Shown here in pieces: positions 57,580 to 64,000 of a stretch of DNA of 64,000 bases. Positions within the stretch are counted from its first letter, which is position 1; every line of letters begins with the position of its first letter. The stretch lies in contig NZ_JACHDO010000001.1 in the NCBI RefSeq assembly GCF_014201115.1, forward strand, positions 5,084,001 to 5,148,000, given 5' to 3'. Origin of the DNA: Nocardiopsis metallicus (GTDB lineage Bacteria; Actinomycetota; Actinomycetes; Streptosporangiales; Streptosporangiaceae). A program made the position numbers and the translations under genes. The notes under the pieces are model-generated. The model was not told the DNA's origin. It was given only the letters and a program-made list of their open reading frames with translations, and ran no database searches.

Positions 57580-57879
57580 TCAGCGAGCGGCCGGGAGGGC
57601 CGCTCCGGGCGCTCGGGGACGCGGTCTGCCCGCCGCGTCGGGGTCGCACAGGGCCAGGACCGGGAGCCTCTTCGATCTGCGGCGCATCGCGTGCGCCGCG
57701 CCGGTGGCGGTGTCGCCGGCCGGCCACAGGGCCGTGCCGCGCAGGGCCAGCCAGGCCAGGGCCACGCCGACCGCGACGACCAGGAGGGCCAGCGCGCCGC
57801 TGTCCGCGCCGGGCAGCGGGAGGTCGACGGGGAGGAAACCGAGGGCGAGGAATTCGAGGAGGGGCAGCAGGTACTGCAC
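57580..57879 (-). CDS. DUF6412-like small membrane protein
   Basis: A 99-residue protein starting at GTG with GGGAGGA upstream. Two hydrophobic parts (LLPLLEFLALGFLPVDL and ALALLVVAVGVALAWLALRG) and the conserved tail LCDPDAAGRPRPRAPG. This tail and the position before a YidC gene are typical of the DUF6412 family in actinobacteria. Function unknown. Confidence 0.7.
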   Translation of the reverse strand: MQYLLPLLEFLALGFLPVDLPLPGADSGALALLVVAVGVALAWLALRGTALWPAGDTATGAAHAMRRRSKRLPVLALCDPDAAGRPRPRAPGAALPAAR

Positions 57880-58140
57880 GCGCGTCCTCCCTCCCCCGTG
57901 GTCCTGCAGCTATCCTACTCAGCCGCCACAAGGCCGACAAAAGCTCTGTTCATCCCACTCATCACGCTGCTGAGAAATCCGCCGACACTCCGCCGCCGCT
58001 CCCCTCCATTCGCGTGATCCTGTAGCTAAATGACACAGAGTAACCAACTCCGCACTCGGCAGCGCCCTTCGGTGCCCGGCCGCGTCTTGAAGTACCTGTG
58101 TCTTGCGGGCTCGCGTGAGCCCGGTGAAGAGGGGAATCCC

Positions 58141-58449
58141 GTGCCGATCCGCCCTGCGAACCTTGCCACCATGTCCGCGACCATCGCCGGTGCCATCTCG
58201 GGGATGTCCAGCAAGGAGGAGACCGCGCCGGTCCGCATCACCTTCGAGTCCGGTCACGAGCAGACCGTGGAGAACGGCGGCTGCCGTGTCCTGGAGACCG
58301 GCCAGGGCGGGGTGGTCGAGATCGACGGCGAGTCCCGCTTCGCGCTGTTCGCGGGCACCAGTTGCCAGGGCAGCCGCACCCTGGCCTCCGGCAACGGCTC
58401 GGTCCGCTTCGGCACCCCGGTCCTGGCCGGAGCCATCGTCATCGGCTAG
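58141..58449 (+). CDS. Small hypothetical protein
   Basis: A 102-residue protein from the GTG at 58141, GAGGGGA five bases upstream; an ATG at 58171 is an alternative. The sequence is beta-rich (APVRITFESGHEQTVENGGC, RFALFAGTSCQGSRTLASGN) with two cysteines. No family recognised. Its stop overlaps that of the convergent kinase gene. Confidence 0.5.
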   Translation: MPIRPANLATMSATIAGAISGMSSKEETAPVRITFESGHEQTVENGGCRVLETGQGGVVEIDGESRFALFAGTSCQGSRTLASGNGSVRFGTPVLAGAIVIG

Positions 58450-59381
58450 CCGCGACCGGAGGAGCTCGCGGCACGGATGCGGCGGACCTCGTCCGGGACC
58501 CGGTCCAGGGTGTCCCCGCGGGAACGCAGGACCTCGCCCGCGGTCGCGTGGCCGAGGCTCAGGCGCAGGTCCGCGGGCAGGCCGTCGAGCAGGCCCGACA
58601 GGAACCCGGCCGCGAAGGCGTCTCCGGCGCCGACCTCCTCCACCAGGTCCACCGGCGGGGCGGGCACGAACACCGTGTCCGCCCCCTCGAAACAGGTCGC
58701 CCCGTACCCTGCGTCCTTGACCACCAGGGTCGGCACCTCCGGCAGGGCCGCGCGAACGTCCTCGGCGGCGGGGGTACCCCAGAGCCGTTCGGCCTCGTCG
58801 CGGCCGACGAACACCACGTCCGCGCGGCGGGCCAGGTCCAGCAGCACCGGTGCGGCCTCGCGAGCCGTCCACAGGGCGGGCCGGTGGTTGACGTCGAAGG
58901 AGCGCAGGGCACCGTTGCCGGAGCGCCGGTCCAGCAGGCACTCCACCAGCGCGGCCGCCCGGGCGGACAGCGCCGGGGTGATCCCGGACAGGTGCGCCAG
59001 CCGGGGGCCGCGGGACCAGACCTTCTCCCCGTCCGCGGCCGACATCACCGAGGCCGCCGAACCCCGCCGGTAGTACAGGACCCCCGCCCCGCCGGGCGCC
59101 GTGTCCTTCACGTACAGGCCGGTGGGGCGTTCGGGGTCCACCTCCACCCCGCGCACGTCCACCCCGCTGCGGGCGACGGCGGCGGTGACGATCCGGCCGA
59201 AGGGGTCGTCGCCCACCCGGCTCACCCATGCGGTCCGGTGGCCCAGGCGGGCGAGCGCCACGGCCACGTTCGATTCCGCGCCGCCGGTGCCCACGCCCAG
59301 CCGGGTTCCCTCGGTCAGAGCCTCGGGCGAGGTCAGCACGGCCATGGTCTCGCCGACGCAGACCGCGTCGATCCGGCTCAT
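58446..59381 (-). CDS. PfkB-family sugar kinase, 2-keto-3-deoxygluconate kinase-like
   Basis: Start at the ATG at 59381 after GGGAGGAA; 311 residues. First signature GTGGAESNVAVALARLGHRT, second DLVEEVGAGDAFAAGFLSGL with the catalytic Asp in GAGD. FDVNHRPALWTAREAAPVLL and KDAGYGATCFEGADTVFVPA are in the places expected for KdgK-type kinases. It follows the D-aminoacylase gene by 34 bases and is probably co-transcribed. In this context it may phosphorylate a keto sugar or a sugar amine product; the substrate is inference. Confidence 0.8.
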   Translation of the reverse strand: MSRIDAVCVGETMAVLTSPEALTEGTRLGVGTGGAESNVAVALARLGHRTAWVSRVGDDPFGRIVTAAVARSGVDVRGVEVDPERPTGLYVKDTAPGGAGVLYYRRGSAASVMSAADGEKVWSRGPRLAHLSGITPALSARAAALVECLLDRRSGNGALRSFDVNHRPALWTAREAAPVLLDLARRADVVFVGRDEAERLWGTPAAEDVRAALPEVPTLVVKDAGYGATCFEGADTVFVPAPPVDLVEEVGAGDAFAAGFLSGLLDGLPADLRLSLGHATAGEVLRSRGDTLDRVPDEVRRIRAASSSGRG

Positions 59382-59415
59382 CGGCCGTTCCTCCCGATCC
59401 GGTTGTTCCTCCGGG

Positions 59416-61014
59416 TCATCGGCCGTCCCTGCGGACGGATCGGCCGGGCAGGCGGTCGGTGCGCTGCCCGTCCCGGACGGTGAACTCACCGTTGATCATG
59501 ACGTGCTCGATCCCCACCGGGGTGCGGCGCGGCTCCTCGTAGGTGGCGCGGGCGTCGACGGTGTCGGGGTCGAACACCACGAGGTCGGCGACGGCTCCGA
59601 TCTGGATGATGCCCCGGTCGGTGAGGCCGAGCCGTCGGGCGGGCCGGGAGGTGAGGTGGCGGACGCACTCCTCCAGGCTGAGCAGCCCGAGTTCGCGCAC
59701 GTAGTGGCCGAGGTAGCGGGGGAAGGTGCCCCAGCCGCGCGGGTGCGGCCGGTCGCCGACCAGGATGCCGTCGCTGCCCGCGGTGTGCGCGCTGTGCCGC
59801 ATGATGGCGCGGATGTTCTCCTCGTTGCCGACCTGGAGGAGGCAGCCGCTGCGGAGCTCGTCGGCGACCAGCAGGTCGGCGTAGGTCTGCCCGGGGTCCT
59901 CGCCGCGCTTCTTGGCGAGGTCGGCGATGGAGGAGCCCACCGCCCAGGAGAGCGCGGGGTCGGCGGTCCCGGTGACGACCAGGGTGGTCCAGTCCATGGG
60001 GATGCCGTGGTTGCCGTCGGTTCCCTCGGTCTCGATCTCGTGCAGGACGCGGGCGCGGGTGTCGGGGCCGCGCAGCCGGGCGAGGGTGGCGGCGGTCCCG
60101 CCCTCCTGGGCCCAGGAGGGCAGCGGGGCGCCGAGGTAGGTGGCGCTGGCCCGGTAGGGGTAGCTGTCCAGGGTGACGTCGAGCCCGTAGCGGACGGTGG
60201 CCTCGTCGATGGCGTCGAGCACCTCGGGCGCGCGGCCCCGGTTCTGCGGGAAGTTCACGTGGCAGTGCGCCAGGTGGAGGGGCACGTGGGCGCGGCGGGC
60301 CACGTCCAGGCACTCCTGGTAGGACTCCACGACCCGGGAGCCGTAGTTGCGGTGGTGGGGGCAGTAGTAGCCGCCCGCCGCGCGGACCGGTTCGAGGAGG
60401 GCGACGATCTCGTCGTCACTGGCGTACATGCCGGGCGTGTAGGTGAGCCCGGCGGAGAGCCCGTGCGCGCCGTCGGCCATGCCCCGGGCGACCATCGCGC
60501 GCATGCGTTCGATCTCGGCTTCCGTGGCGGGGCGGTCGTCGTTGCCCACGACCGCCATGCGGACGTTGCCCTGGGGGACGAGATAGGCGGCGTTGGCGGG
60601 CGCGCCCCGGTCGATCAGGTCCAGGTACTCTCCCACGCTCCGCCAGGAGTGGTCGAGTTCGGGGGTCCCGTTCCACGCGGCGATCTGCTCGCGGACGGGC
60701 TCGGCGGTCTCGTCGGTGACCGGCGCGTAGCCGAGCCCGTCCTGGCCGAGGACCTCCAGGGTGACGCCCTGGCAGACCTTGGCCTCGTGGGCGGGGTCGG
60801 CGAGCAGGGCGAGGTCGGAGTGGGCGTGCATGTCGATGAACCCGGGGGAGACGGCGAGCCCGGTCACGTCGATGACGTTTCCGGTGTTCCTGGCGCTCCC
60901 GAGTGGGACGATGTGACTGATGCGGCCGCCGCGCAGGACGAGGTCGGCAAGGCGGGAGGGTCCGCCGCTGCCGTCGATCACCCGTCCTCCGGCGAGTACG
61001 GTCTCGGGCTGCAC
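59416..61014 (-). CDS. N-acyl-D-amino-acid deacylase (D-aminoacylase)
   Basis: Start at the GTG at 61014, GGAGGA three bases upstream; 532 residues. Amidohydrolase motifs: VSPGFIDMHAHSDLALLADP (H-x-H), LAHCHVNFPQNRG, YSSxG-type DSYPYRAS and GSDGILVGDRPHPRGWGTFP with the catalytic Asp. In the characterised D-aminoacylases a Cys bridges the metals in a G-N-C-G motif; here that place reads GVTLEVLGQDGLGYAPV, so this is the GQDG subgroup. It releases D-amino acids from acylated forms. It forms a unit with the PfkB kinase and is divergent from RidA. Confidence 0.85.
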   Translation of the reverse strand: MQPETVLAGGRVIDGSGGPSRLADLVLRGGRISHIVPLGSARNTGNVIDVTGLAVSPGFIDMHAHSDLALLADPAHEAKVCQGVTLEVLGQDGLGYAPVTDETAEPVREQIAAWNGTPELDHSWRSVGEYLDLIDRGAPANAAYLVPQGNVRMAVVGNDDRPATEAEIERMRAMVARGMADGAHGLSAGLTYTPGMYASDDEIVALLEPVRAAGGYYCPHHRNYGSRVVESYQECLDVARRAHVPLHLAHCHVNFPQNRGRAPEVLDAIDEATVRYGLDVTLDSYPYRASATYLGAPLPSWAQEGGTAATLARLRGPDTRARVLHEIETEGTDGNHGIPMDWTTLVVTGTADPALSWAVGSSIADLAKKRGEDPGQTYADLLVADELRSGCLLQVGNEENIRAIMRHSAHTAGSDGILVGDRPHPRGWGTFPRYLGHYVRELGLLSLEECVRHLTSRPARRLGLTDRGIIQIGAVADLVVFDPDTVDARATYEEPRRTPVGIEHVMINGEFTVRDGQRTDRLPGRSVRRDGR

Positions 61015-61077
61015 TGTTCCTCCGTTCGGGGTCCCCGACACCCGGTTCGGCGACTCCGCCGTCGGAGTGTCGGTGTG

Positions 61078-61124
61078 GCCAAAGATACGCTGAGCCAAAG
61101 ATAATTGGTAACTTTGTTGCCAAT
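61078..61124. promoter_or_regulatory. Operator-like repeats between the D-aminoacylase and RidA genes
   Basis: GCCAAAGATA occurs twice in direct orientation, at 61078-61087 and 61094-61103, 16 bases apart. Directly after them lies an inverted repeat ATTGGTAAC-TTT-GTTGCCAAT (61104-61124) with one mismatch. The region is much AT-richer than its surroundings and sits in the divergent promoter area of the two genes, which suggests control of both by one regulator, perhaps of the RpiR or IclR type, not encoded here. Confidence 0.7.
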
Positions 61125-61217
61125 AAATGTGCCCGTGGGCCGCCTGTGCGGTCGCCCGTACCTCGGCACGAGAACCGGCGCGCGCATGTGCACGCGACAC
61201 CCGATCCAAGGAGTCAC

Positions 61218-61598
61218 ATGTCCAAGAAGGCGGTCCAGACCGACAAGGCCCCCGCTCCCGCCGGCGCCTACAGCCAGGGCGTCGTGGCCGGCGGTTTCCT
61301 CTACACGGCCGGGTTCGGTCCGCAGGACCCCGAGACCGGGCGAGTCGCGCCGACCGTGGGCGAGCAGACCACCCAGGTGCTCGCCAACATCGCCGCCGTG
61401 CTCGCCGAGCACGACCTGACCCTGGACGACATCGTCAAGTCCACCGTCCACCTGGAGAACCTCAAGGCGGACTTCCCGGAGTTCAACGCCGTCTACGAAC
61501 AGCACTTCACCGCCCCCTATCCGGTGCGGACCACCGTGGGCTCGGACCTGGCGAACATCCTCGTCGAGATCGACGTCGTCGCCAAGCTCCGCGACTGA
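61218..61598 (+). CDS. ridA: RidA family enamine/imine deaminase
   Basis: Start at the ATG at 61218 after AAGGAG; 126 residues, the normal RidA length. Core motifs: APAPAGAYSQGVVAGGFLYT, AGFGPQDPETGRVAPTVGEQ, TTQVLANIAAVLAEHDLTLD, DIVKSTVHLENLKADFPEFN, and the substrate-binding Arg in YPVRTTVGSDLANILVEIDV. RidA hydrolyses reactive imines, e.g. those formed by D-amino acid oxidation or PLP enzymes. That fits its place opposite the D-aminoacylase gene. Confidence 0.9.
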   Translation: MSKKAVQTDKAPAPAGAYSQGVVAGGFLYTAGFGPQDPETGRVAPTVGEQTTQVLANIAAVLAEHDLTLDDIVKSTVHLENLKADFPEFNAVYEQHFTAPYPVRTTVGSDLANILVEIDVVAKLRD

Positions 61599-61649
61599 CA
61601 CCCCGTACCAGCCCTCACTGGACATCATTCCCAGCTTGACGGTGAATCG

Positions 61650-61697
61650 ACCGGCCGTCCCCGAAATCGGCTCCCCGGGGGCGGCCGGTTCTCTTTC
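61650..61697 (+). terminator. Intrinsic terminator after ridA
   Basis: ACCGGCCGTCCCC (61650-61662) pairs with GGGGGCGGCCGGT (61677-61689), 13 pairs including one G-T, followed by TCTCTTT. It lies between the converging ridA and methyltransferase genes and may serve both. Confidence 0.75.
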
Positions 61698-61730
61698 CGG
61701 CTGGCTTTTGCGAACAGACCCGGGGAGCCG

Positions 61731-62381
61731 CTAGGCGCGACGGCGGGCCCGGACCACCAGGTCGTGCACGGTGTGGGTGGTCTCGTCCACGGTCTGCTCC
61801 GCGGTGCGCACGTCGTCGACGAGCACGTCCCACTCCCCCTCGGCGAGCGCTCCGGTCACCGCGTCGCCCTCGTAGAACAGCTCCGGGACCGGTGAGCGCG
61901 GCACACCCGTCTCCAGGTCCTTGGGGTGGTGCGCGACCACCAGGAACTCACCGCCCGGGGCCACCGCGGCGGCGAGGCCCGCGAACAGCCTCGCCCGGGG
62001 ATTCGGGTACAGGTGCATGAACTGCGCTGTGACCAGGTCGAACCCGGGTGTCGGCGGGGCCCACCGGGTCACATCCGCGCGCAGCCAGGTGATCCGGCCC
62101 GCGACCCCCTCGCCCGCCTCCGCCGCGTGCGCCGCGGCGCGGTCCAGCGCCACGGACGAGATGTCGACCGCGGTCACCTGCCAGCCCCGTGCGGCCAGCC
62201 ACAGGGCGTCCGCCCCCTCACCGCTGCCGACGTCCAGCGCCCGGCCGGGCACCAGGTCCTCCGTCTCCGCGACCAGGTGCCGGTTGGGCCGCCCGCTCCA
62301 GATCCGCTCGCTGGAGCGGTACCGCTCGTTCCAGAACTCCTCGCCCATCTCCTCGGGCAGGGATCCGTGTCCATCGGTCAT
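61731..62381 (-). CDS. Class I SAM-dependent methyltransferase
   Basis: Start at the ATG at 62381, GGAGGTGG upstream; 216 residues. N-terminus EFWNERYRSSERIWSGRPNR, motif I GRALDVGSGEGADALWLAAR, acidic strand VTAVDISSVALDRAAAHAAE, then ITWLRADVTRWAPPTPGFDL and LAAAVAPGGEFLVVAHHPKD. This resembles tellurite-resistance TehB or thiopurine methyltransferase-like small-molecule enzymes. The substrate is unknown. It stands alone. Confidence 0.82.
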   Translation of the reverse strand: MTDGHGSLPEEMGEEFWNERYRSSERIWSGRPNRHLVAETEDLVPGRALDVGSGEGADALWLAARGWQVTAVDISSVALDRAAAHAAEAGEGVAGRITWLRADVTRWAPPTPGFDLVTAQFMHLYPNPRARLFAGLAAAVAPGGEFLVVAHHPKDLETGVPRSPVPELFYEGDAVTGALAEGEWDVLVDDVRTAEQTVDETTHTVHDLVVRARRRA

Positions 62382-63248
62382 GTGTCGACCACCTCCGACT
62401 CCCACTCTGCTCAGCGGCGAGGGCCGAAGCGAGTTCCCTTGCCGGAACGGCAAAGGCGTGGGGGCCCTTGCGGAGAAAGCCCAAGGAAACGCCGCTGCCG
62501 CGGGGCCGTGGCCGCCGCGGCCTCATCGCCACGGCCGCCAGTTCCTCCTCCCCGGGGAGACGCGAGCCCCCGGTAGCCGTTTCCGGCCTCCGGCAGATGT
62601 GTGTCCCGGCACCTTTTCAGTAGCGCCGCGTGTGCGATCGATCACTCCGGGTCACAGTGCAACCCATCCCCGGAGAGCACCCCGATTTCAGACCGAAGAA
62701 CCGGCGTTGCCCTCAGTGACTTCACTGGTACCCTCAAACCCGCTTGCGGCCATCGCCAGAGCACCCGAAGCCGGTGACCGGCCCGCATACTCCCCAGGAG
62801 TCTCCGGGCAGGCCCACCGGGAACCGCACGGCGATCATGCACCCGTGCACCAAAGTTTCGGCACTGACGACACACGAATACCACTAGGGCCCGAGTCCCA
62901 CCAGTGGTCTTTGAGTTTCACAAATATGAAGCAAACTTTTCAGTTCGCCGTCGCCATCACCCACATCAGCGAACTAAAAACCGCTTCCACCTGCCACGGG
63001 GAGCCCTTCACCAACGACCTCAGGGGAGCTCGACCGGGGGCGCCCAACCCGCTCAGGACGTCCGACCCTAAAGCGGAACCCGAGCCCGCTCGGGGCGCAG
63101 ACCCCGGCAACCCATCCTCCCCCTCCCAACTTACCGTCCAGTAGTGATCATTTGCCTTCGTTCAAACGGCGTACTTTGTCCTCAACAGTGCGTTGAAGTC
63201 GCTATCGTGTTTCCTGTTGTCAACAGGCCTTCCCGTCCCGAGGAACCC
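62382..63248. other. Long intergenic region before the conservon
   Basis: About 870 bases with no gene that can be supported. From about 62,880 to 63,230 GC is visibly lower than elsewhere (e.g. TTTCACAAATATGAAGCAAA at 62916), which suggests a promoter or foreign sequence. One frame from an ATG at 62926 to 63144 (73 codons, MKQTFQFAVAITHISELKTA) has no ribosome site. The promoter of the conservon should lie at about 63160-63230. Confidence 0.45.
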
Positions 63249-64000
63249 ATGTCTGACTCCCCTCCCTCCGAGGCCGCCGCGCATCAAAACAACCGGCAGA
63301 CCTCTACCCCGAACTCGCACAGCCGCTGGAGCACACGCACCCTGGTCCTGGCCGCCTCGGCCCTGCCTTCGCTCCTCATGGCCGCTCTGGGCACCGTGAC
63401 GATCCTGTTCGTCCTCGCCATCGACCTGTCCGGTACCGCCGACCGGAACACGGTCCTCGCCTTCGCGCTCACCACGGCCGCCGTGGGGGCCCTGCTCATC
63501 CTGTTCCTGGCGGTCTACGGCGCGGGGCAGACAGCCAGCCGCGTGAACGAGCGCGTCAACGGTCTGCGCACCTGGCTCACCCGCGGCCAGGACCGCCTGC
63601 GCGAGCTCACCGACGAGGTGAAGCGAGGTGAGCGACCCGAGCCACCCGAACCTCCCGCCGGTCCACCGAAGGGCGGTGACGCGTTCGAGCACCTCGCACA
63701 CGAGCTGTCCGTCGCACAGCACGCCTCGGAGACGGCCGTGGTCGAGGCCACCTCCTCGCGGCCGGACCGTCCGTCGGCTCAGCAGGTCGAGGTGTTCGTC
63801 AACGTCGCCCGACGCATGCAGTCCCTCGTCCACCGGGAGATCACGCTGCTCGACGAGTTGGAAGCCCAGGTCGAAGACCCGGACCTGCTCAAAGGCCTGT
63901 TCACCATCGATCATCTGGCCACCCGGATGCGGCGTCAGTCCGAGAGCCTCGCGGTCCTGGGCGGAGCGGCGTCACGACGCAAGTGGAGCAAGCCGGTCTC
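63249..64000 (+). CDS. CvnA-like sensor kinase of a conservon, N-terminal part (cut by window end)
   Basis: From the ATG at 63249; 250 residues are seen and the frame is open at the window end. Two membrane helices: ALPSLLMAALGTVTILFVLA and TTAAVGALLILFLAVYGAGQ, joined by a short outside loop, then a Pro-rich linker. The dimerisation region reads QQVEVFVNVARRMQSLVHRE, ITLLDELEAQVEDPDLLKGL, FTIDHLATRMRRQSESLAVL, followed by GGAASRRKWSKPV. This text is typical of the first gene of conservons (cvnA-D), where it is followed by roadblock, DUF742 and Ras-like GTPase genes. The usual phosphorylated His is replaced by a D-H-L-A-T-R context. Confidence 0.82.
   Translation, partial: MSDSPPSEAAAHQNNRQTSTPNSHSRWSTRTLVLAASALPSLLMAALGTVTILFVLAIDLSGTADRNTVLAFALTTAAVGALLILFLAVYGAGQTASRVNERVNGLRTWLTRGQDRLRELTDEVKRGERPEPPEPPAGPPKGGDAFEHLAHELSVAQHASETAVVEATSSRPDRPSAQQVEVFVNVARRMQSLVHREITLLDELEAQVEDPDLLKGLFTIDHLATRMRRQSESLAVLGGAASRRKWSKPV

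Noticed and set aside
62642..62884. 80-codon minus-strand frame
   Set aside because: No ribosome site and Arg-rich low-information sequence; not supported.
62926..63144. 73-codon plus-strand frame before the conservon
   Set aside because: No ribosome site, weak codon-position signal and no family; left as intergenic.

Overview
The window comes from a high-GC Gram-positive bacterium. Third codon positions are almost all G or C, GTG/TTG starts are common, and spore-associated-protein, MutAB/MeaB, DUF6412-YidC and conservon-type genes are present. A Nocardiopsis-like actinomycete is the best guess, but no rRNA or other decisive marker is in view, so the genus is inference.

Positions 1 to about 34,235 look like the right-hand part of an integrative and conjugative element (ICE) whose left end lies outside the window. 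In order it carries: (i) a tight-adherence (Tad/Flp) type pilus operon (about 1-9,462) ending in an unusual OmpA/winged-helix/BTAD fusion; (ii) a 500-bp non-coding region with an inverted repeat and a hexamer array; (iii) a plus-strand block of mostly small accessory genes (9,965-17,960) with an ArdC-like antirestriction protein, an extra DNA sliding clamp (DnaN-like), an N6-adenine-methylase-like protein, a three-member paralogous family and a tandemly duplicated two-gene unit with striking palindromes; (iv) a class-C-like group II intron sitting just behind a terminator (18,010-19,920); (v) a minus-strand type IV secretion operon (28,992 down to 20,183: pilin, VirB6-like, PrgI-like, VirB4, VirD4, a frameshifted replication-relaxation protein and a VirB1-like peptidoglycan hydrolase); (vi) a PP-loop (PAPS-reductase-like) protein coupled to a C5-cytosine methyltransferase; and (vii) a large serine recombinase at the right end. 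The recombinase lies against a glycoside hydrolase (GH95-type) gene that breaks off abruptly, which marks the attachment site.

From about 34,235 to the end the sequence is chromosomal. A GH95 (interrupted)/GH42/GH31/LacI cluster with matching operators resembles a side-chain-degrading sugar locus, possibly for fucosylated xyloglucan. It is followed by a membrane protein, an anti-sigma-factor antagonist, the methylmalonyl-CoA mutase operon with its MeaB GTPase, a DUF4333-like lipoprotein, a SapA-like secreted protein coupled to a Ser/Thr kinase, PQQ-propeller and hypothetical envelope proteins, a YigZ/IMPACT protein, a cysteine-bearing ArsR-like regulator with a DUF3291 protein, a SodC-like lipoprotein, a YidC insertase with DUF6412, a D-aminoacylase/PfkB kinase/RidA cluster with clear operator-like repeats, a methyltransferase, and the first gene of a cvn-type conservon cut by the window edge.

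Three frame breaks in ICE genes (one in a run of seven G, two compensating ones in the methyltransferase) are either decay or sequencing indels and should be checked first.
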